From the NCBI GenBank assembly GCA_041485905.1, contig JBGPKK010000081.1, positions 1 through 20,446 on the forward strand: a DNA stretch of 20,446 bases. The letters are read 5' to 3'. Source of the stretch: JAHFUI01 sp041485905 (GTDB taxonomy: Bacteria; Acidobacteriota; Vicinamibacteria; Vicinamibacterales; CAVVIG01). Below are positions 14,432-20,446 of this stretch, piece after piece. Position numbers and translations under genes: made by a program. Position 1 is the stretch's first letter, and every line of letters begins with the position of its first letter. The notes beneath the pieces are model-generated. The model had not been told where the DNA came from and made no database searches. It worked only from the letters and a program-made list of their open reading frames with translations.

Positions 14432-15024
14432 CGGGTCGATTCCCACTTGGTCGGCGCCGCCTTGAGCTTCGGATGCGAGACAAGCAAGTGCCACACGACG
14501 GCCTGAAATGCCTCCGTGTGCGGGGTGATCGTCTCGGGATTGACCGTCGGCACGATCACGCAGGCGTTGGCGACCTTGGCCGTGTGACCGCCATCGCGTC
14601 CGACCACGCCCACGACACTCGCACCGACCTGTTTCGCGTACTCCAGCGCCCGCACGAGATTCGGGCTGATGTTCTTCTCGAGGCTTCCGCCGCCGACAGA
14701 GAAGATGAATAGCGTATCGGCGGCGCGCAGCCGGCTGCCTTTGAGCCACGCCTCGAAGACGGTTTCCCACCCCTCGTCATTGGTTCGGGCCGTCAGCTCC
14801 GACACGTTGTCGGTCGGCGCGTACGCCTCAAACCCGGCGAGCTTGCGGAAATCATTCACGGCGTGCGAGCAGTTGCCCGCGCTTCCGCCGACGCCCAGAA
14901 AGAACAGACGGCCACCGCGCTCGCGCGTCGCGGCAAGCACTTCGGCAACTCGTTCAATGCTCGCGACGTCGATCTGGTTGATGATTTGTGCCGCCTCGCT
15001 CAAGTGTTGCTGCGCGTAGCTCAC
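14428..15024 (-). CDS. gmhA: SIS-domain sedoheptulose 7-phosphate isomerase (GmhA-like)
   Basis: It is expected to convert sedoheptulose 7-phosphate to D-glycero-D-manno-heptose 7-phosphate. The 198-residue length and single SIS domain fit GmhA: GVGGSAGN (44-51), the phosphate-binding SVGGGS (109-114), VVGRDGGHTAKVAN (140-153) and VPTVNPE. Compared by eye with E. coli GmhA, the position of catalytic Glu65 is Asp58 here, STSGNS reads SVGGGS, and the C-terminal His of the active site may be His179 with a one-residue offset. The start is a GTG at 15024 overlapping the TGA of hddC (GTGA), with AGGGG about 8 bases upstream; upstream in-frame sequence belongs to the hddC antiframe. Position between hddC and gmhB supports the role, but the altered residues leave room for a related ketose phosphate. 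Confidence 0.8.
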   Translation of the reverse strand: MSYAQQHLSEAAQIINQIDVASIERVAEVLAATRERGGRLFFLGVGGSAGNCSHAVNDFRKLAGFEAYAPTDNVSELTARTNDEGWETVFEAWLKGSRLRAADTLFIFSVGGGSLEKNISPNLVRALEYAKQVGASVVGVVGRDGGHTAKVANACVIVPTVNPETITPHTEAFQAVVWHLLVSHPKLKAAPTKWESTR

Positions 15025-15737
15025 GTGGTCGTCCCCTGGCGCGCCGCGAGCAGGGCGCGCGTCTCCTCGAGACCCTCGGGCGATCCGATCTCGTAGAAGC
15101 GCTGTTGCACTTCGTATCCCGCCAGGCCATTGCTGGCAAGCAGGTGCTGGTACACCGCAGCCAGATCGAAAGGCTCGTCGTGGCCAGCCCACGGATCAAA
15201 GGCCGCGGGCGTCAGGATTCCCAACCCGTAGTCGATGTGATCCATCGTGCCGTCGCGCTGGATCTTGTCGTACCTGAGAATGTGGCTGTCCTGAAACTGG
15301 ACGTTACTGCGATCCCAGCGATCGTCGTTGCGGTACACCGTCATGAGCCCCAGCTTACCGCTCGCGCGAAAAGACGCTTCGATAGCGCCGAAATCGCAGT
15401 CGAGGTAGGAGTCGCCGTACATGACGAAAAACGCGTGGCCCAGCAGCGGTAGCGCCCGGAGGAGGGCCCCGCCCGTGCCGGCGAGCTGCGGACCATCGGA
15501 CACGTAACGGAAGGTCATCTGCCAACGCCGACCATCCCCCAGTGCTTCGGTAACTTGCTCGCCAAGGTGCCCGAGGCAAAAAACCACACTGGAGAGGCCG
15601 TTCCGTTTGAGCAGTTCGACCTGATGCTCGACGAACGGCCGGCCGGCGACGTCCAGCAGGATCTTCGGGATCCGTTCGGTCAACGGCTGCAAGCGAGTGG
15701 CAAGCCCACCGGCCAGCACGGCAACTGACAGGCTCAC
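15021..15737 (-). CDS. hddC: Heptose 1-phosphate guanylyltransferase-like nucleotidyltransferase (HddC-like)
   Basis: It is a cytoplasmic sugar-1-phosphate nucleotidyltransferase expected to make GDP-D-glycero-alpha-D-manno-heptose from GTP and heptose 1-phosphate. The 238-residue product has the nucleotide-binding signature LAGGLATRLQPLTERIPK (8-25), LAGTGGAL (85-92), the metal-binding Asp in MYGDSY (106-111) and a late FYEIGSPEGLEETR. Length and lack of a C-terminal helix domain match HddC and short RmlA/RmlA2-type enzymes. Base specificity is not readable from the motif, so the GDP assignment comes from the adjacent kinase and phosphatase. The start is a GTG at 15737 overlapping the TGA of hddA (GTGA); Shine-Dalgarno is weak, so coupling to hddA is likely. 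Confidence 0.8.
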   Translation of the reverse strand: MSLSVAVLAGGLATRLQPLTERIPKILLDVAGRPFVEHQVELLKRNGLSSVVFCLGHLGEQVTEALGDGRRWQMTFRYVSDGPQLAGTGGALLRALPLLGHAFFVMYGDSYLDCDFGAIEASFRASGKLGLMTVYRNDDRWDRSNVQFQDSHILRYDKIQRDGTMDHIDYGLGILTPAAFDPWAGHDEPFDLAAVYQHLLASNGLAGYEVQQRFYEIGSPEGLEETRALLAARQGTTT

Positions 15738-16714
15738 GAAAACAGAACCTTGGTGCCCTCGAAGTCGAACCGAAATCGCACTTCTTCGAGGCCAACCTTG
15801 GCCATCGCCGCGCGCAGCCGACGATGGTCCTCGGTATAAAACATGAGGAAGCCGCCCCCGCCCGCGCCAACGAGCTTGCCGCCAATCGCACCGTTCGACC
15901 GGCCGAGCTCATACCATTCATCGATCCGGGAATTGGTCATGCTGCCCGAGCGGAGCTTCTTGTGCTCCCATTGTTCGTGCATCAGTTCGCCGAAAAGCGC
16001 CGTGTCGCCCCGCTCGAGGGCCTGGCGGCTGCGTTGTCCCAGCTCTTTGACGTAGTGGAGGTTCGCCAGCATCTCCTGGTCGTTCTGCTCGGTGCGCACC
16101 TTCTGATCGGCCAGGATGCTTCCGGCACTGCGTGAGTAGCCGCTGAAGAACAGCAGCAAGTTGTCCTCGAGGTTGAAGAGCGCTTCCATCGAAATCCTGG
16201 CCGGCTCCGCCTGAACCTTCTCGTCCGGATGAAACGTGAAGCAGGTGACGCCGCCGTAGGCTGCGATGTACTGATCCTGCTTCCCGATGGGCTCACGAAG
16301 GCGGTCGATCTCGATCTCGCAGGCAAGCTCCGCGAGCTCGTTCGGATGCAAAAGACGTCGGCGATGCGCGTACAACGCCTTGACGAGGGCGGTCGTGAAA
16401 CTGCCGGACGAGCCGAGCCCTGTGCCCGCCGGAATGTCGGCCAGCGTCGTAATTTCGATCTGCGGAGTCCTGAAGCCAATCATCCGGATCGCCTCTCGAA
16501 TGATCGGATGCTGCACGTCATCCACGTGCTCGACGTGTTCGAGTTTCGAGTACTTCAGGAAGATGCCCGGCGTGAACGGCCGCATCGCCGTGACGTAGAC
16601 GTACTTGTCAATCGCCGCGGCAATCAGAAACCCACCGTGCTCGCGATAGTAGGAAGGCAGATCCGTACCGCCTCCGCCCAGCGTCACTCGCAAGGGACTT
16701 CTCGTGATGATCAT
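15734..16714 (-). CDS. hddA: D-glycero-alpha-D-manno-heptose 7-phosphate kinase (GHMP family, HddA-like)
   Basis: It phosphorylates C1 of heptose 7-phosphate to the alpha-1,7-bisphosphate, the step that separates the GDP-heptose route from the ADP-heptose route. The 326-residue product is typical of the family: an N-terminal RSPLRVTLGGGGTDLPSYY (5-23), the ATP loop PAGTGLGSSGSFTTAL (95-110), GKQDQY (144-149) with a likely catalytic Asp, and GGKLVGAGGGGFLMF (278-292). The TLGGGGTDLP form is shared by HddA and fucokinase-like members, so context decides. It is the first gene of the six-gene operon and starts 53 bases from the divergent O-antigen ligase-like gene; no strong ribosome-binding site or promoter consensus stands out there. 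Confidence 0.85.
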   Translation of the reverse strand: MIITRSPLRVTLGGGGTDLPSYYREHGGFLIAAAIDKYVYVTAMRPFTPGIFLKYSKLEHVEHVDDVQHPIIREAIRMIGFRTPQIEITTLADIPAGTGLGSSGSFTTALVKALYAHRRRLLHPNELAELACEIEIDRLREPIGKQDQYIAAYGGVTCFTFHPDEKVQAEPARISMEALFNLEDNLLLFFSGYSRSAGSILADQKVRTEQNDQEMLANLHYVKELGQRSRQALERGDTALFGELMHEQWEHKKLRSGSMTNSRIDEWYELGRSNGAIGGKLVGAGGGGFLMFYTEDHRRLRAAMAKVGLEEVRFRFDFEGTKVLFS

Positions 16715-16767
16715 TGCCGCGCGAGATCATACTCCGAGCGCGGGCGGGCGAGTGCTAGCATGACCTG

Positions 16768-18096
16768 GTGAGAGTGCAGAAGATCGTCCGCCGCTCGGTT
16801 GTCGGCCTGGCGGCAGCCGAACTGCCGATAGTACTGCTCATCGCGCCCGCGCTGCTGTTTCCCTCGCCGACTCGCATGCTGCTCGCGCTGTTGGTTCCCC
16901 TCACATGGGTGTGCCACCAGTATCTTGGCGGACGATTGATACCTGCAACCCCTCTGAACACATCTATCCTCGTGCTCCTCGTCATGACTGGTGTCAGCCT
17001 GTTTGCCACATTCGACGTTGCGTTCAGTACGGGCAAGATATCGGGCGTGCTCCTGGGCGTGCTGCTTTTTTGGGCCATCACGCGCTGGATGACCACATCC
17101 GACACGCTGAAGACAGGCACCGCAATTTTCCTGATGGCGGGCGCGGGACTCGCCGTGATCGGATTGCTCGGCACCAACTGGATCGGCAAGTTCCCGGCGC
17201 TCGGTGGCGCCATCGCGCGGATACCACGGGCGATCCGCGGAGTCCCGGGCGCCGAAGAAGGCTTCCAGGCAAACGCCGTCGCAGGATGCCTCGTGTTGTT
17301 CCTTCCACTGCAGGTTGCTCTGCTCGCGACGTCCTCACGTCACAGTCTGGCCCGAAAGGTCAGGATTCGTGGCGGCAGCACGTGGCTTCTCGTGATCCAG
17401 GCGGCGCTGTTGGCACTGACGGCAGGCACTCTGCTGCTGACGCAGTCCAGAGGCGCCTGGGTCGGACTAGCTGCCGCGACCGTCGCCTTCTTCGCATGGC
17501 ATGACTGGCGAACACGTGTGGTGGCGGCCATCGGTGCGAGCGCGATGGTTATCCTGAGAACAACTCTTGGATCCGCACGCCTCCTCGACCTCGCCATCAG
17601 CGGATCGGGACCCGGCATGGCCGGCAACGTGTCCGGCCGGGTGGAGCTCTGGTCGAGGGCTGTTTACGGCATTCGGGATTTCCCGTTGACCGGGATGGGC
17701 ATGAACGCCTTTCGCAAGGTCATGCCGGTCTTGTACCCGACATTCATGACAGCACCAGATTTCGACGTGGCTCACGCTCACAACCATCTGCTGCAGGCGG
17801 CGTTGGACCTTGGCATCCCGGGGCTGATTGCCTATCTCGCGATCTGGCTGACGGTTGCCGCGCTGCTCATCCGTGTCTACCGTCGCGGCGGTCAGCCCAT
17901 CTACCGCGTGATGGCCAGCGGCCTCGGCGCCGGCCTCATTGCACATTTCGTCTTCAGCATGACCGACGCGATCCCGCTTGGCTCGAAAGTCGGTGTGCTC
18001 TTCTGGCTGACGCTGGCGCTGGCCGTGTCACTGCACCAGGTGGCGCTGGCTGGAACACAATCCGGCTATCGAGGTGCGGAAGCGGGCCGCGGGTAG
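16768..18096 (+). CDS. O-antigen ligase/polymerase family membrane protein (Wzy/WaaL-like)
   Basis: It is expected at the inner membrane, either polymerising lipid-linked repeat units or ligating glycan to an acceptor; the two cannot be separated by sequence here. The 442-residue product has about ten hydrophobic segments and the hallmarks of the Wzy_C family: QSRGAWVGL (226-234), SGRVELWSRA (289-298), PLTGMGMNAF (306-315) and HAHNHLLQAALDLGIPGL (336-353) in the large periplasmic loop and after it. It is read from a GTG at 16768, with no good Shine-Dalgarno. It stands alone on the plus strand between two minus-strand operons, and its last 31 bases overlap the 3' end of the convergent oxidoreductase gene. 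Next to a Wzz-like gene and an initiating transferase, a polymerase role is the more likely one. Confidence 0.82.
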   Translation: MRVQKIVRRSVVGLAAAELPIVLLIAPALLFPSPTRMLLALLVPLTWVCHQYLGGRLIPATPLNTSILVLLVMTGVSLFATFDVAFSTGKISGVLLGVLLFWAITRWMTTSDTLKTGTAIFLMAGAGLAVIGLLGTNWIGKFPALGGAIARIPRAIRGVPGAEEGFQANAVAGCLVLFLPLQVALLATSSRHSLARKVRIRGGSTWLLVIQAALLALTAGTLLLTQSRGAWVGLAAATVAFFAWHDWRTRVVAAIGASAMVILRTTLGSARLLDLAISGSGPGMAGNVSGRVELWSRAVYGIRDFPLTGMGMNAFRKVMPVLYPTFMTAPDFDVAHAHNHLLQAALDLGIPGLIAYLAIWLTVAALLIRVYRRGGQPIYRVMASGLGAGLIAHFVFSMTDAIPLGSKVGVLFWLTLALAVSLHQVALAGTQSGYRGAEAGRG

Positions 18097-19073
18097 CCGG
18101 ACATGCCGTGAATCTTGTCGACGACTGAGAGCGCCGCGCGGGCGTCAGCTAGTCCCGCGGACGGCTCTCTGTCGAGCCTGATGTCCTCGAGGAACTCCGC
18201 GAACTCCAGCGCCCAGGACTCGTCACCACGCGGGTACTCCCAGATCGTCGTCTCGGGCGGACCCATTTCGGGCAGCATCTTGTAGAACGCCAGCCGCTCG
18301 ACGCCGTAACTGCCACCCAGCCCCTCGACGTGAAGTTTGGCGTGTCTACCGTAGACCTCAAAGGAAAACAGGTTCTTCCATTCCGTGCAGCTCACGTGGA
18401 GGAAGGCTGCGGTCCCAGCCGATGTTCTCAGTGTCATGAACGCGTTGTCGTCGACCGGCATGTCCCAGAAATACGTCGCGGCAAACCCCTGAATGTCGGC
18501 GAAATCACCCAGGAACCAGCGCGACAGATCAATCAGGTGCACGCCCTGATCGATGAGCTCTCCCCCGCCCGATCGAACGGGGTCGGCACGCCACTCCTTG
18601 TCGTAACCGATGCGGCCGCCGTGCCCGTAGCGGCCGCGCACGAACATCAGGTCGCCGAGGACGCCAGCGTTGAACAACTCGCGCGCCTTTCTGAGCGCCG
18701 GGTGATACCGGTGGTTGAACCCGACGCGTACCAGGCGACGCGCCCGCCGGGCCGCGTCGATCAGCGGGTCGATCTCCGCCACCGAGCGGGCTGCCGGCTT
18801 TTCGACCATCACGTGCTTACCGGCTTCGACCGCAGCGTGCGCGATTTCCGCGAGCATCTCGTTGGTCGTGGCGACGGCGACGATGTCGACGTCGGCCCGG
18901 CCGATGGCGGCCCGCCAGTCGCCGGTGGCCACCGCAGCCGTCGTAGTGCGAGCCAGCGCTTCGGCGCGCGCGCAGTCGAGATCGGCGCACGCCACCAGCC
19001 GGGCGTCGCCGAGCGTCGCGGCGCGCTTCCCTCCGATGAGGCCGCAGCCGATGATCGCCACACCCAGGCTCAT
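18066..19073 (-). CDS. Gfo/Idh/MocA family NAD(P)-dependent sugar oxidoreductase
   Basis: The 335-residue product has the two-domain form of the family. The N-terminal Rossmann fold has VAIIGCGLIGGKRA (5-18), then EKP (91-93) with the Lys typical of catalysis, GFNHRYHP (118-125), and the GxxxDxxxH-type motif GELIDQGVH (171-179). Members oxidise or reduce sugars, including nucleotide sugars such as UDP-N-acetylglucuronate at C3 in WlbA-type enzymes. The substrate here is unknown; co-transcription with a UDP-sugar dehydrogenase makes a uronic nucleotide sugar plausible. The ATG at 19073 overlaps the TGA of the SDR gene (ATGA) and follows a G-rich Shine-Dalgarno-like stretch; the frame extends upstream, but as antisense-like Arg-rich sequence. 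Confidence 0.85.
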   Translation of the reverse strand: MSLGVAIIGCGLIGGKRAATLGDARLVACADLDCARAEALARTTTAAVATGDWRAAIGRADVDIVAVATTNEMLAEIAHAAVEAGKHVMVEKPAARSVAEIDPLIDAARRARRLVRVGFNHRYHPALRKARELFNAGVLGDLMFVRGRYGHGGRIGYDKEWRADPVRSGGGELIDQGVHLIDLSRWFLGDFADIQGFAATYFWDMPVDDNAFMTLRTSAGTAAFLHVSCTEWKNLFSFEVYGRHAKLHVEGLGGSYGVERLAFYKMLPEMGPPETTIWEYPRGDESWALEFAEFLEDIRLDREPSAGLADARAALSVVDKIHGMSGYPRPASAPR

Positions 19074-19951
19074 TTCCCGCCCCAGTCGAAGCCCCGGTCG
19101 GCTGGCGTCACGCGGCGCAGGGTGTAGACGTCGGTTCGATCGAGATCGGCGCGGTGCGCCGGCAGATCGGCCCACGGATCCCAGACCGCGCTCAGGATCT
19201 TCCCGGTCATGCCGTCGCTCGCCGCTGACCCGAGAAACACCGTCAGCGCCGCCCCCGTCTCGAGCGGTGTGCCGCCCTCGTCGGCGATACGCTTCATGCG
19301 CGCGAAGAACGCGTCGCCAACGACCGCCGGGCCTGCGGCGATGAGCTCGTCCATCAAGCGCGTCTTGAGCGCACCAGGCGCGATCGCATTCACGTCAATC
19401 CCATCGTCCTTCACCTCGAGCGCGAGCGATTCGGCGAACCGGACGATCCCCGCCTTGGACGCCGCGTACGCGCTCAGCCGCGGCAGCGGATTGGTCGCGC
19501 CGCCGCCGGACAACTGGATGATTTTGCCGTACCGGCGCGCCTTGAAGTGCGGCAGCAGCGCGCGGCACATGAGGATCGACCCGAACAGGTTGATCTCGAT
19601 CGCCTGCACCCAATCGTCCCAATCGACGTCCTCGATCAGCCCCATGGGACCGTACACGCCAGCGTTGTTCACCAGGATGTGCAGCTGCGGAAACGTCTCA
19701 AACACCGCCGTCGCCAGCGCCTCGACATCGTCCTGCCGGGACACGTCGGCGGGCTCGGCGCGGACCACCTGCCCGCCTGTCGCGAGCGTGCTGACATCGG
19801 CGCGCGCGGTCTCGAGCAGTGCAGCGTCTCTCGCGCACATGAACACGCTGGCGCCAGCCGTCACGTACGCGCGCGCAATCGCCAGGCCCAGTCCCCGGTT
19901 GGCGCCGGTGATGAGGGCCGTCCGTCCTTCGAGCGGTCGTGGCATGTTCAT
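19070..19951 (-). CDS. Short-chain dehydrogenase/reductase (SDR), likely sugar-nucleotide related
   Basis: The 293-residue product is a classical SDR: cofactor loop TGANRGLG (15-22), NNAG (95-98), Asn121, catalytic Ser148 in QLSGGG, and Tyr162/Lys166 in AYAASKAG. Arg42 after the second strand (CAR) suggests a preference for NADP, by family rule. The C-terminal tail (WDPWADLPAHRADL, then TLRRVTPADRGFDW) is longer than usual and resembles SDRs from polysaccharide clusters; substrate unknown. The ATG at 19951 overlaps the TGA of the sugar dehydrogenase gene (ATGA); a second ATG two codons later is possible. It sits between two other oxidoreductases, with which it probably forms one modification pathway. 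Confidence 0.85.
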   Translation of the reverse strand: MNMPRPLEGRTALITGANRGLGLAIARAYVTAGASVFMCARDAALLETARADVSTLATGGQVVRAEPADVSRQDDVEALATAVFETFPQLHILVNNAGVYGPMGLIEDVDWDDWVQAIEINLFGSILMCRALLPHFKARRYGKIIQLSGGGATNPLPRLSAYAASKAGIVRFAESLALEVKDDGIDVNAIAPGALKTRLMDELIAAGPAVVGDAFFARMKRIADEGGTPLETGAALTVFLGSAASDGMTGKILSAVWDPWADLPAHRADLDRTDVYTLRRVTPADRGFDWGGK

Positions 19952-20446
19952 GTGTGGGCGCTGGCTGTCCCCACGCTCACGTACTCGATCCCCGCGTCCC
20001 TGCCGAGCGTGTCAAAGAGGAAGCGGCCGGGATCGAGCACCAGGGCGCGGGCCATCCGCGCCTTCAGCTCGCCCGACAAGATCTCTTTGTACTCGGGCCA
20101 GGGCGTCGCCACGACGAGCGCTGACGCTCCCTGCACCGCGCCTGGAGCGCTGTCGGCCAGCTCGATCTGGGCGGCCAGCGCTGCCGGCAGCGACCGCACG
20201 GCCGGGTCATGCGCGCGCACGATCACCCCGCGCTCGTTCAGCCACTGGCACAGCTCGATCGATGCCGAGCGCCGCAGCGTGTCCGTTCCGGGCTTGTACG
20301 TCAGACCCCACACAGCCACCGTGCGTCCGCGCAGATCCGGGAGCAGCTGTTCGATCCGCCACTGCGGCCACTGGCGGTGCGAGTCGTTGCTCGACTTGAC
20401 CGACGACAGCAGCCGCGTCGGCACTCCGTAGGCCACGCCAAGCTGC
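19948..20446 (-). CDS. UDP-glucose/GDP-mannose dehydrogenase family protein, C-terminal part; 5' end outside window
   Basis: Only the last 165 residues are visible, and the frame stays open to the window edge; a GTG at 20436 is internal. The segment matches the end of the central helix and the UDP-binding C-terminal domain: VWGLTYKPGTDTLRRSASIE (the family's GL-FKP-TDD-R-S motif), then the AHDP strand end, a Rossmann-like VVATPWPEYKEI, and LVLDPGRFL. Family members oxidise a UDP- or GDP-hexose twice to the uronic acid. The NAD domain and the catalytic Cys region lie outside or are only partly present, so UDP-glucose, UDP-N-acetylglucosamine and UDP-N-acetylmannosamine dehydrogenases cannot be told apart. 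It is the most upstream visible gene of the minus-strand group. Confidence 0.82.
   Translation of the reverse strand, partial: QLGVAYGVPTRLLSSVKSSNDSHRQWPQWRIEQLLPDLRGRTVAVWGLTYKPGTDTLRRSASIELCQWLNERGVIVRAHDPAVRSLPAALAAQIELADSAPGAVQGASALVVATPWPEYKEILSGELKARMARALVLDPGRFLFDTLGRDAGIEYVSVGTASAHT

Noticed and set aside
14432..14770. N-terminal extension of the GmhB-like protein
   Set aside because: The extra sequence is a frame-shifted reading of gmhA and has no family counterpart; the GTG at 14431 gives a standard-length enzyme in a GTGA overlap.
13177..16714. ADP-heptose (LPS core) pathway
   Set aside because: No bifunctional HldE-type kinase/adenylyltransferase or HldD epimerase is present. 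The GHMP kinase and short nucleotidyltransferase match the HddA/HddC route.

Overview
The window is GC-rich and densely coded, with a bacterial gene style. It holds no rRNA, tRNA, CRISPR array, transposase or integrase that I can recognise. Paired long secreted repeat proteins, a Wzx/Wzy-type polysaccharide locus and a pseudopilin-like domain would fit a free-living Gram-negative lineage such as Acidobacteriota. That placement is an impression from gene content, not something the sequence proves.

Region A (1-7080) carries two long plus-strand genes for exported proteins. The first runs in from upstream of the window and ends at 3230; the second is complete (3956-6919). Their C-terminal halves are collinear paralogues: five copies of a roughly 98-residue Trp/Tyr-rich Fn3-like repeat, a YfaP/DUF2135-like domain and a short charged tail. 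Their N-terminal halves are unrelated: an Asp-box (BNR) beta-propeller in the first and an EXORDIUM/Phi-1-like domain in the second. An AT-richer lipoprotein gene lies between them on the opposite strand. A hairpin with a T-rich tail (7051-7080) closes the region.

Region B (7112-20446) is an exopolysaccharide or O-antigen-like biosynthesis locus, mostly on the minus strand. Read 5' to 3' on that strand, the first group is a UDP-sugar dehydrogenase (cut by the window end), an SDR oxidoreductase and a Gfo/Idh/MocA oxidoreductase. The second is a six-gene operon: hddA, hddC, gmhA, gmhB, a transaldolase-family gene and a Wzz-like chain-length protein. The third is a three-gene operon: an LPG-synthase-type flippase-like membrane protein, a polyprenyl-phosphate glycosylphosphotransferase, and a family 2 glycosyltransferase fused to a pseudopilin-like C-terminus. 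Two genes face the other way: an O-antigen ligase/polymerase-like gene (16768-18096) and a small three-helix membrane protein (11339-11626).

Together region B can plausibly make a heptose-containing glycan. The transaldolase-family enzyme could supply sedoheptulose 7-phosphate. GmhA, HddA, GmhB and HddC would turn it into GDP-D-glycero-alpha-D-manno-heptose. The dehydrogenase, SDR and Gfo/Idh enzymes would make an oxidised sugar nucleotide. The glycosylphosphotransferase would start the repeat unit on undecaprenyl phosphate, the GT2 would extend it, and the Wzy/WaaL-like and Wzz-like proteins would polymerise or ligate it and set chain length. Nearly every junction within these operons is a 4-base start/stop overlap (ATGA, GTGA, possibly CTGA) or an abutting TGAATG, so translational coupling is likely. 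The least ordinary objects are the GT2-pseudopilin fusion, the paralogous pair with swapped N-termini, and the transaldolase inside a GDP-heptose operon.
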